Below, piece after piece: positions 47,340-59,200 of a stretch of 64,000 nt of DNA; position 1 is the first letter of the stretch, and every line of letters begins with the position of its first letter. A program made the position numbers and the translations under genes. This DNA is from Ecdyonurus torrentis (taxonomy: Eukaryota; Arthropoda; Insecta; Ephemeroptera; Heptageniidae): contig OX439132.1 of the NCBI GenBank assembly GCA_949318235.1, forward strand, positions 20,352,217 through 20,416,216, in the 5' to 3' direction. The notes beneath the pieces are model-generated. The model had not been told where the DNA came from and searched no databases. It saw only the letters and a list, made by a program, of their open reading frames with translations.

Positions 47340-48240
47340 GTCGGTACAGACGGTTTGCTTGTACGGTTATAATGGCTGCCCGGTTGGCTGGCACGCGTCA
47401 TTTCCACGAATTAGCCAGCCGTGTGTATGTGTAGCTGCTGGAGAGAGAAAGAAGGAATGTCGTCCTCGTCGTCGTATGTATAGGTCGCGACCTGGAATCT
47501 CGCGCGCGGAGTATATAACATGCGTGCGCAACAAATAACATTGGGTACCAGTACCCAGTACATCAGCTTTCTTGTACATTTTTAAGTCCATCTCTTGTGT
47601 GCGTGAGTGAGTGAGTGAAGAGTCGCATCTCGGGTAAGCCCGGTAAGCAAGTGTTAGGGAACGAGCAGAAAGTTTTTGGGTTCAATAAGATCTATTATTT
47701 TATTAAACCTGAGCTTGTACGGGGTGATAGAAACTGAAGATGTTACCCATTGTGCTCAGTTTGATGGTGTTGTCGAAGACGAGGAGTCAAATTTTGGGGT
47801 TTGAGATAAATGAATCTGGAATATGAATTATCGCGGAAGAATTTTATTGCATGAACATTGTGATTTTGGTGGTGTTCTCCACTTTTGTATATCGATTGGT
47901 CCCTCCGCCGGATGGGGTGAGGCAAACAAGTAAGCATCAAGCTCTCGCGAGTAAGGCGGCGTGAGAGCAAGCCGTTCATTCATGTTCGCAACCCTCTCTC
48001 TCTCTCTCTCTCCCACACACACACACACAGTCTCTGTATGAATGGAATGGGCTTGCCTGACGCTACACATAGCAAAATGAACCTTCTGTTCGATTATTTT
48101 TTTTCCTAGGCTTGTGAGTTGTACATACGTCAGTCCACCGGATGTCGGGTCGCTTAACCTCCCCCCACCTCTTCCTACCCCTCCCCTTACTCCTTTTCCC
48201 CTCAAATCCCTCAGAAAAAAAAAGTCGAGGTCGGTCATTG
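47340..48240. promoter_or_regulatory. GC-rich island with a TATA-like box
   Basis: Largest GC-enriched block of the interval. It has TATATAA at 47512-47518 amid GCGCGC sequence, the palindrome GGGTACCAGTACCC, (CT)n(CA)n at 47993-48029 and a purine-rich minus-strand stretch near 48155-48225. It could be a promoter or enhancer cluster; no exon is recognised. Confidence 0.22.
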
Positions 48241-51200
48241 TAGCATCAATGTAAGTCCAATAATAAAATTAATTTATCAACAATTAATTATTATTGTTAA
48301 GTATGAATTTTAAATGTGCCATGTATCACATCATAATTTATCGTTCCTTTACATTTCTTTTCTTTTTTTCTTTTTTTTTTTTTTCTTTCGTTTTTTAACG
48401 TCCTAGAATGATTACAAGAGTTACGCTTTAATTATCATTAAATTTTGCGAAATAAGTAGCGTAAATATTAAATCACCGAGAGGTGATGGGAGCGAGCAAA
48501 CATTGTAATCTCTGATGTAACTTGGCGCCAGAATGGCGGTCTAATGATAACATGCCCTGATAACTCGAGATCATGGTGACTGCTACTATTTGCTTCTTTG
48601 TATGGAGCTTCTTGCTCTTTGCCTCTCCTCCCTTACACTGGTGTTTGCCTTTCACACTTATTTCGCTTTTCTTTCCCTCTCCCCCTCTCAAATATTGAAG
48701 GTTTTCATAGATACAACCCGGAAAAAATATATAATATACTGTATCAGCGTATTAACAATCTTACAAAAGTAAAGAAGTTCTAACAGAAATTAAATCAGTT
48801 AATTATTATATTTCATATGGCATCATAATTACATTATACAGTAGTTTGGAAAATACGTGGACAAGAAACATGACACGTACTTGATATCTTTGTTTTTTTT
48901 CCTACGCGATTTTTTACAAATAAATTTAAAATTAGACTGATGTACGCGTATAGTCAAAATATCAATTATTAGTAGTACACAAGCAATTAACTTTGAATAT
49001 AATATATTATACTACATTGACGTCATGAAGTGTCTTTGCTCATCCTACTGACACGCAAGTGCCATAGTTACCAGAGAAATTAACACCATGAACACGCAAC
49101 TCTTGGACACCTTCTGGGTGCATTTGCAGACTTTATTAGGGCTGCTCGCGTGTTAATCATTTGCCGCTCCATAGTATTATAATGCTAACAATGTTTCAAT
49201 TAGAGGTACTCAATGAAAGTAATTATGTACAGTATATTAAAAATAGGAGAACTTGAATATTAAACTATTTTCATTTATCTTGCATGCCCTCTCTCATTAT
49301 AACAATAGCATAGTAAACTTTTTTTTTTAGCACAATTATAAATATTAAAAACACGTGCACACGGAACTTATGATAATTACTAATGTTTTCTTAAATGTTC
49401 CTCAGGTTTATATACGATGGGGTGCGAGAAAAAGTCTTGGAGGGAGGTGTACTGACCTAGCTGCCTTGGCTGCACATCACGGTGTCTCACTGTCTGTCTG
49501 GTGGTGGTGGCGGAAGTGATCAATTAACAGACACGCGTGCGTCTAGGCGGGCGGCACGTGCGCTCCATACATCTGCCCTCACCCTGCCTAGCTGCCTGCC
49601 TTCAGACCCTGCTTTAGACTGCTCACTGCCTCCTTGCTACATGGCTCCACGCTTTATGTAAGTTCGCTCAACACCCCCCAAAATTAAAACATTCAAAACT
49701 AATATTCTTTATTATAGTTGAAGCTTTGCGAGTATGCTTATTATACCAAATATCGCTAAGTAATATCGGCTCATAATGCAGATTTTTACAGTCCTTTTTA
49801 AGTCTTAATAATACTTAACTACCCTGAGTTTTATTGAAATATTATTATTAATGAAATAATGGTTATACTTTTGAGTCTCAAATACAAGGATATATTGGCG
49901 GGGGAGGAGCAATTATTACAGAGCACTCAGAAAATAAAGAAAAAACGTATTGCTTGCTGTAACATGAATTAGATTCAAGAAGTGTGTGTAAGGTGGTGTT
50001 GATCTTCCATTCACGCAGTAGATTTTTTTTTTTTTTTTTTTTTTTTTGTTTCTGGTTGCCGGACTGGCAGGGCACTCACTTGTGGAATGCGCTAACCTGG
50101 CAACATTGCCACTCACTCGACTGACTTTACCTGCACATTCCGATCTCAGCCTCACTTCATCTCAAACAACAAGTAGTACATATACGTAAGTATGTACTAT
50201 GTCTGTCTACTAATGTTGTTCCCTTTACGACACACTGCTTTCATCAGACTATCAAAATAAAACCCACGCAAATATATACCTGTGTGTTTATAATATATTA
50301 TCGTCTTATTAAAAATTGTAATAATAAAAACGACGTTAAGTTTGAGGATCTTTAATTTTTGTATGACGTCATTGATATCACAATAAAACTGTTTAAACTT
50401 TTGATTCCTATGCATATAATAAAATGATAAATGGAATTTAAATACCCCCACACACTAATATTTTTTAAATTTTTTTTTTCTAATGGTTTTTTACACTGCT
50501 AGCGGTTTCAATGCAGTTTTGTGGCGCCTCTAGCGGATAAATAAAGAAGCTGGCGCCTTGGTGGGAATGGAATGCGTGAAGCGGCGAGCTGGTTATACGT
50601 AGTGGGAGGGACCGATTACTACTTTTTTTTTTCCTGATGTCGTTACATAGATATATATATATATTTTTTTAATATTATATATTTATTCTATATGCTGTGT
50701 CGCGACCGCTTAAATACTAATCTCTGCTGGGTTGAATCAACCCAATGTTGCCCCTCAATATTTCCAAATATGGTAGCGTATTTGGTACAAGCATAATAGC
50801 AAGTCAATATTAATTAATTAGAGGTGCATCCATCGTTGTTCGAGTGTTAGTGACCGAGTGCGTTGAACGGAGAGCTATAGAAGTTCTCAGTCTGGTGCAC
50901 ATTGTTTAGTACAGGTGTACTTTTTTTCTCCTCTCTATTCTCATTTAAGTTTGAAAGCACCAAAATGTCGCTTTGCTGCTTATTCACCGGACCACCCACA
51001 GAATTTTTGTGTTATTTTTTTTATATTCTTTCATAACTTTGTGTGGTCCTTCAGTGACTTTTCTCTTTTTTTTTATGTGTGTGGTGCCTGTGTTAGAAAA
51101 CCCTTTTCTGTTAGTATGTTATCAATTATGAATATTGTGAGTTGTGTCACTGGACAGATTGAGATATGAGCACCGCGCGGTTGTTGTCAGGATGAACTAT

Positions 51201-53418
51201 ATAATATTATAAACGTAAGATATTGTTATTATGTCACTGTACTAAAAAAAAAAAAAAAAGCTTGGTTCGCCTGATGATGTCGATTGGTGGCAGCACTGTG
51301 TTGGCAGGGCAGAAGCCAATGAACACGCAGGAATGTTTGTGGTGAACGAGCGGCATTCTCACGCTCGCGCCGCTCTAGAGGGGGGCGCGGCGCACAGAGG
51401 GAGCGCCCACCTCTCTTTCTCTCTGCTCGCCGCCTGCTTATAGTTATATGTAATATTATGTGTGTTGGCTTGGTTGCAGTGTGAGAGAGCAAGCGAGCGG
51501 CCCCTCCCTGTTCAATGCAGCTGCATTTACTGCTGCAATCAACCCCTCAGCCAAGTTGCAACATTTACCTGGCCATTATACCACCTTCACATTAGAAAAT
51601 TATTAAAACTCAATGAAATACATATTTTTGTTCAGTCTAATCAATTATTGCTTTTGACCTCTATTTTTGGGTATAATTAAAATTTGATAAGGTAACAAAT
51701 GATATACTACTTAACATTGTATATATTTTCGTGCGTTAAAGTTCCTCGTGCTCTTGTCAATTTTTCTTAATAAAATTGTTCTTAAAACAATGTCTTGGTT
51801 TTCTTGAAGAAGCTCAACGTTAAAATCATTAATTGTGCGTGTAGTTTTAATGAAATTGCATTTGGTTTCATGTTTTTCCTTTCAAGTATAGGTGATAGCA
51901 ATGGTGATTTCAATGCACGCAAAACTGGACACGCAAATTCAATTATTATTTTACCTTCACGCCCCTTTTATGAGGGGGGCGGTGTCCCTTGGTTATTCCT
52001 TTCTATGGCATTATTATTTTACTATGGTATAATATTTATTCCATGTCTAGAAAGCTAACAAACAGATGCACAATATTCAATATAGTAGTAATAACTTGTA
52101 TTGTATCTCCCTTTTATTATAAAAATTTTCAAATCCTGTGAAATGTCTTTTAAGAAAAAGAAAGAGAGGGAGAAAAATAAATCGACATAAAAAAGCTGTT
52201 CCTTTCATTCTTTTATTTATACCTTTTGTTTTGCATTTCCCAGAAGTGTATTGTTGTTAAGCACCCTGTTTTGGTAAAAGCAAAAGTATATGAGCGGGGT
52301 TGCATGCATTTGAATGTGGACTTGACAAAGTGGACCTTATTTGCAGGCAAAGCAAGTTGAAGCAAGCAAGCAGCAAAACCCAACAAGCAAAGCAAGCAAG
52401 CAAGCAAGCAGCATTCCTTTCAAGGCAAGATCGGGGGGAGGAGGAGAAGAGAAGAAAGAGAGAAGCTCGTGGGAAATAACTGCGCGCTTATTTCAACCAA
52501 CTTCATTGCGTCCTACGTACAATCGTACGCATACGTAATTTCTACACCTTACGTCATTTACGTTCTTATATATATATATATATACATCTATATTATTTTA
52601 CACGTATTTTCATTTTTTAAAACCTAATTTGGTATGATCTTGATGTTTTTAATGTGTATTGTGTATCGCGCAGTTATGATTTAAAGAGTGAAAAAGAAGT
52701 GATATTTGTTATTCACCCCTCTTTGTATAATATAGGCACGCGCAGATGGTTTTCTTCCGCACACGTACTACAAGCAACCCTCTTGAAGACCAGGTGCTAC
52801 AAATATATAAGACGAAACTGGCTTTCCCAGTGATCTAACAGATGCGTTTGATTTCTGAGATCATTGTGAAAGCTGATTTTGTGTAACAATTCAACTATAT
52901 TTCTACAAGATCGTCTCGGTGAAGAAAAAAAAAATGCACATTCTTCTTGCCTTTTTTTATGTCTGTTAAATAATGCCAAATTTATTTGTTCAATTATTGT
53001 TATGAATAACTTGTCTCTTTAAACTTTTATTTGAAGAAATAATTATAGAAACGTAATAACCTGATACACTGATTGTCATTCTGTAATGTATTTTGTCTAA
53101 AATTTCATCTGCCTACACTTTTAATGATAATAATTATCACATTATCACTTAACAGTAAGTTTTTATTATTAAGTAGCTTAGTTCTTTAAAAAAGTAAACA
53201 GGATTCCTAGAAACGCAAATAAGTTAGAAATAAAATAATAACCACGGGGGGGGGGGGGGGGGTGAATATAAATAATCCATGTGAATGCAGGTATAGTGCA
53301 GCAATATTCTTCGATTGTTAAATAACTACTACCTTAGAAATAATAAAATTAAATTGGAGAGCTTTTAATATCATAATAATTTTTATTATTTCTGTCTACG
53401 TACTACGCAAAGGTTCCT

Positions 53419-53725
53419 TTTAAGGCGGGAAATCAGCTAACTTAAGGCAACTTCAAAAATGTAAAAAAAAATTCGGGTGTCACCATGCTTGATTTTGTAT
53501 TAAGATTTTTTGAAGTTTTAGTCCCATAAGAGGCCTTGTTAATTTTCGTAAATTTCAAAAATTCTTTTCTCTCTTATCTGATGGTCACGGGTAATGAAAA
53601 TTTTATCATGGGTAGCTGTTATCATTAAGTTTGGGGTGACATCAAAACATTAGGAAATTTTCTTTTTAGATTTTGAGATACAAGCCAACTAAAGACAACC
53701 CTTAAGTTATAAGTGGGCAAGGATT
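53419..53725 (+). repeat. Dispersed repeat, copy 1
   Basis: Direct, diverged match to 56863-57215. Shared runs include GAAGTTTTAGTCCCATAAGA, TCTCTCTTATCTGATGGTCA and TAGATTTTGAGATACAAGCC. Termini are not defined; family unknown. Confidence 0.8.
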
Positions 53726-54906
53726 TCCAATATTTATTTACTGAACAGGACTATCCACTTGCTGGTTTTGTCGTCTACCCTGTAGTTTAATATAATTTCA
53801 ATCTCATCATAATGACCGCCCCCACCCTCATCCCCCCTAGTATATCTAATATCAATAATTTGGGGAGGGGGAGAGAGGGAGACAAAAAATGCATTTTTTT
53901 TTTTTTTTTTTTTAATTAAGAATATATAACAAAGTTATGCAGAATAAATAACAAACAAAAAGCAGTAAAGAATCGTAAAACAACAAAAAAGCACTTTTTT
54001 TTGGCAATGTTTTTGAGAAATTATAGTATTTCTCCATTTATGAAACTAAAAAATACATCACTTTATAAAGAGCACTTAAAAGGAGTATTATTCAATTTTT
54101 GGTATATGCATTTTCCCTCCAGATAAATTTTGTCTGATGTACCTTTTTTTACTTGTAACTAAATTTGTTATTTTGAACGTTCAAGACATTTTCTAAATTG
54201 TCATGGATTTACATAAAACAAAGGCACAGGATAAATTTAACTGAAGGTGCTAATTAAGAAGTACACAAAATTCATAATACAAGTAAGAAATAATTTAATA
54301 TAACAAACTTAACTAGCCACCTAAGAAAATATAAATATATTTATTGTTATTTACGTCCAAATCGCACACATCTCAAAGTTAAAAACGAGTTTATTGTAGT
54401 TTTGAATTTTATCAATAATAAAAACTAGGTTATTTAGTTTTCAAGTTATTTTTTCTAACCTTACTTGAAAGGTCTGTCCACACTGCAATAACAATTGATA
54501 ACAATTGATTATGATGGCTGTGTTTTCTATATTTTTCCAAAAATTCAATCTTTTGAAATAATAACTATAAAAATATATTTAAATAATCTTATTGCATTGC
54601 GTGGACAGTATTTTAAAAGCACAATCTAAAATTAGAATATACGTAAATCGGTAGTTTTGGGCAAGTAAAATACAATGTCAAATATTAAGCAATCATCACT
54701 GGCAAGAGGCATTAAGTTGATCACTACCAAAACAGTCAAATTTATAGTAATTTTGGACTAGTTTAGGGCTTGCCATGTTGTACATTATTGCTTGCTTACT
54801 TCAACAGCTTGAAAACAATACTGGACATAATTATAAAGTAAAAAGCACAAAAAGTATTAGTGGTACAGTTCCTGAACAGTAAAATACTTTTCTGCCGTTA
54901 AGTAGT

Positions 54907-55060
54907 GTTCACATGTAACATAAAAGTTGCTAGCGTTGATGTGCGTCAACGGATGTGAATCAAATGGAGTCATTCACATGTAATTTTCAAAAGCAGAACG
55001 GCTCCATTGGTTTAAATTGTTCTAACTTTGTTTATCCGTTGACACGTGTCGACACACATA
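54907..55060. mobile_element. Decayed copy of the 57.5-kb palindromic MITE
   Basis: Contains TTCACATGTAA, CGTTGATGTGCGTCAACG, CAAATGGAGTCATTCACATG and AACGGCTCCATT, diverged forms of the arms at 57532-57745. Confidence 0.5.
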
Positions 55061-56123
55061 GCTTTTACATTACATGCAAACAATACTTTGTTAAAAATAA
55101 GTTAATTTTCTTATCATTGTTGCATCAAAGAAATGAACACATTTAACAGAGGTTTAACTAAATAAACGATTGCAACTTATGTGGTTTGTGCTGTTTAATT
55201 TATGTTGATGTCGGTTTGACATGTTGTAGAGCTTTTGAAAAACATTTAAAAAAAATCTATATTGGGCTAAAACAAACATTCTATGAAAAAAAAAATAATA
55301 ATACAGTGCTAAAAGCCTAATGCCTCCTGTCAATGACAGTTTCTTTATTTCTGAATTGTCTGCAAATAGGCTATTTTACTGTAAATTAAGAAAAAAAGAA
55401 AATAGCAAGTTAAATGAAAAATTATAAACTTATAATTTATAATTCTTCCTAATTTTGTAGGCTTGTAGTTAACCACTTTTATATATCCCCAAAATATCTT
55501 CTTTCATTTACATTACAAACCAGTGTTATTTTCTACAATAGGCTATTTTAGGGCAACTGCAAATTAAAAGAGACAAATTATAATAATGGTGCATTGTATA
55601 TTAAGAAATGCATTTAAAATTCAAAGCTCACACCATAATCTATACTACTTATTCTTGGTACATATAAATTCTTATCCCTGGAAATTATTGCAGTCAAACA
55701 CTTATTGCTTTTGGGAAGAAGAAAAAAAATGCTGTTATAATGTTAAAAATATGTTGACTGATAAAAATAAAAATTAGTGCTTAAAATTTAAACAACAAAA
55801 CTTAAGCACCTCTCAAATAGATTTGCAACAATACTTTTAAATATTATATATAAAAAATCTAATAAATGAAAACAATAACATAATTTTAAATATAAATTAA
55901 AATCATAAGCACATACAAATAAATGGCAATTAAAAATAATTACTAATTTGACTTAAATTTTTGTACATAAAGCAATATGAAAACAACAAATTGAGTAATG
56001 TAGACTAAATAAAAAAACTACGCCTTAATAACGTCCATATAAGCTTGTGTACTGTTAAGTACATGAGGAATGTGAAGTCTAGTACTCAAGATTAGCTATA
56101 TGGACTTTGAGTAGAGAATACTC

Positions 56124-56265
56124 TTAGACACTCTTGTTGCCTTTCAGTACTTGGAACACAAATGCAGCAATCTTCTCATAGGCAACAAACATCAAAGCTG
56201 CAGTAAGTATAGTCTGTAGAATTTTAGCTTCCATACCTTTGAACATACCTTTAACCCCTGACAAT
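56124..56265 (-). CDS. SLC25A17: SLC25A17 terminal exon
   Basis: Acceptor TTGTTTCAG on the minus strand, stop TAA at 56126-56124. It encodes [40 protein letters not shown] and KGNKSV. Human ends [28 protein letters not shown] and a divergent tail. No SKL-type targeting tail is present, as expected for PMP34. Confidence 0.95.
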
Positions 56266-59200
56266 CTGAAACAACATGAGTTTTGAAATATTAAAGAAAA
56301 TGAATCATCATGATAAATTTGAAACAAAAGGATACGAGAAAACTATCAAGGGCCTTTCATAGTGAAGAGAGTTCCATTGTTTGAACTTTTCTAGCACAGA
56401 GAATCTCATGCTATCGCTGTGTAAGAAAGATCTTCACCTAACTATGGGACTCTGTTCACTATGGTAAGATCCTTGCTAGTTTTCTTGTGTTCTTTTCTTT
56501 TAACATAAGTTTTGTTAGTATTGATTCAATGTGAATGCTCTCATAAAAAAAATAATAATAATAATTTTATATTTAATTTTTACTAAAAATTCTTACCAAG
56601 ACTTTTGACTTGAATGATGAACAACAACTTGTGAAAATTGTTAAAACTTTAAAGACAGTAATTATTTTACATATTACACAAGAGGGTTCCCCCCCCCCCC
56701 CCCTTACTTACTTGATAATGTACAGGGCAAGTTGGAACATGTTGGCATCTTTGCTCAAGTTAGGGTAGTTGTGACCATGCTGTAATAATAATAATAAAAA
56801 TGAATTATTACATTTATAAAAAAAGGTGATGCAAAAAAACTAGCAATTGTCGACACTAAAACATTTAAGGTGGGAAATCAGGTACTGCGGGCTTTGACTA
56901 AAAAATTGTAAAGACAGAAAAATCTTAAATTTTGTACAGTGATACATTAGGATAAGGTATCTTCAAAAATGTAAAAATTTTGGGAGGTCACCATGCTAGA
57001 TTTTTAATTATGATTTTTTGAAGTTTTAGTCCCATAAGAGCCCATGTTAATTTCAATAATTAATTTCTCTCTTATCTGATGGTCATGAGTACTGAAAATT
57101 TTATCATAGGTACCTGTTACTATTAACTTTTAAATGTCATCATAAAGTTTAGAAGTTTTCTTTTTAGATTTTGAGATACAAGCCATCTGAATACAACCCT
57201 TAATCCCAAGTCCCAAGTAACTATATGAATTAGAGAATCTTTGCGTTTTGTGGATTTTTAATTTAATGTGCTCTAATCTCTCTCCTACTATTTTCTGTTG
57301 CAGTATTATTATATGTATTTTTAAAACCCATTACTAAATTTAATACAGAATTATAAAAGTCGCTTTCCTTTCTGTTACAACTGCCAAGGAAATTTACCAA
57401 AATTGAATTTAATAAGAAAATAATCGCAAAAAAGCTAGCAATAATAGAAGTTTTACACATTGATACAAATACACATAATGATAATTAAAAAAATAACCTT
57501 TATTAGCCTTTATTTCACACAAAATAAGCATAAAGCATTATTCACATGACGCGTAAATTTGACTCGCGTCAACGTGCGTCGACGCGCGTAACAAAGCTGG
57601 AACAATGTAAACAAATGGAGCCGTTCACATGGTTTTTGAAAATTACATGTGAACGGCTCCATTTGTTTACATTGTTCCAACTTTGTTACGCGCGTCAACG
57701 CACGTTGACGCGTTTCAAATTTACGCGTCATGTGAATAATACTTTAACGCTGCCTACAAAAAAAAATAATAATTTTAATAAAAATAATAATAAGTGCACA
57801 CATACCCTAAGTTTGGTTTGCACTAACTGCAGAGGGTATGTTGTGACGGTGGCAAATGCCTTGGCAGCTGCTCCCACTAGGAAGATTGCAATAGAGCCCA
57901 GCTCTGCAGGGGCAGGCCTGCCTGCGAGCAGACGACGTTTGATGGCCTCGTATGCCATGAACTGAAGTGATGGGTTGGAGACAAGTAGTAGAGAGGGTAA
58001 AGTACCTCGCCACAGTGCGCCCAGTCCTTCAGTGCTCGCCACATGGTGCAGACCATCTATAAAGAAACAACAATTGCATATGTACCAATCATTAATTACC
58101 CTTGATATTGCAGGAAATTACTTCAAAATAAATGTCAAATATCTTCAAATTAAAATATTACTCTTCAAAAATTAGATCACAATAATTTAACAGCAATGAA
58201 AATAAAAAATGAAGGAATAGCAAATAGTTTAACAATTCCAGTACATTATTATGGAAAAAATATATTATGCAAAAATCTTTAGTTAGTAGAAACAAGAGAA
58301 CAGGATGTTAAAATAACTGCGAGCTCTAATCCACAGATACAGAAAGGATGAATGTACTTAATCAACATTATCTTTTGCAGGCTGGTAACACTGGTAATGG
58401 TAATCTTCTGGCCTCCTTTATAAAGTTAAAGGAAGTGTTGGGGAATAAGGTTTTCTTTAACAATAGCTACTGCTACTGGACATGCATTATAGTCCCCGAT
58501 ATTAAAAAGAAAAAAAATGTTTAGTTGAATTTTATCTGGCTTAGTTTTGGACTCTTTGTTAAAATATGGTTGAAAATGTACTGATATTATATCTAAAATC
58601 AAAGTAGTTACAGTACTTGTACTTTGAATGGCAATAACTATGCTCCTTGTGGATTTAACCACGTTTGCCCCATGTACACCTTTAGCAAAGATATAACTTT
58701 TGTCATTTTTGTCTGAATAAAACAAATCAACTGCACAATTAAATGATTTGTCAAACTTCTTTTGGATAAAAAAAAAAAAATAATAATAAAATGTAATGCA
58801 TCCCCTACATTTAAGCTGCTTGTGGTTTTTAAAAAGGTGGAGAGTACATTGAGAGGACAAGATAAATGCATTCATAAATGCAGCATAAACTTCCCTAGAG
58901 CACAAGGGCTAAATTCAGAGCTAATGACTACACTACAGTAGGAAGGACATTAAAGATCTTACTATGATACTAAATTACATAAATAAATATATTATTTGCA
59001 TGCGTAATGAGACCCCCTCATGATCTGCAGCAAAATTTTTACTCCTTACTAGAATATTCAACTAGAGTATTGTTTTAAAAATTAATATTATCTTCTTAAT
59101 TTTATTATTATTATTATTTAACAACACGTGGTTAGAATAAAACATGTTACATAACTAAAGGAAATACTAATAGGGATAATATTTTAATGCAAGTTTTTTT

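Larger units (their letters stand above)
34221..56123. other. Convergent intergenic interval, no confirmed gene
   Basis: About 22 kb of AT-rich DNA between the two gene ends. It holds the elements listed separately and microsatellites: (AT)n 37868-37980, (TTGC)n 41158-41233, poly(T) 44488-44523, (CT)n(CA)n 47993-48029, a G run 53246-53262. GC-rich islands lie near 37040-37250, 40030-40240, 43000-43420, 47340-48240, 49420-49660, 50510-50620, 51280-51560 and 52330-52500. SLC25A17's 3' UTR probably extends into its right end. Confidence 0.6.
56780..57805 (-). other. SLC25A17 intron
   Basis: Holds copy 2 of the dispersed repeat (56863-57215) and the palindromic MITE 57532-57745; otherwise AT-rich. 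Confidence 0.7.

Noticed and set aside
57510..57965. ORFs on both strands around 57.5-57.9 kb, including a 139-aa plus-strand frame
   Set aside because: They come from the palindromic MITE and from the antisense of the SLC25A17 exon 57806-58056.
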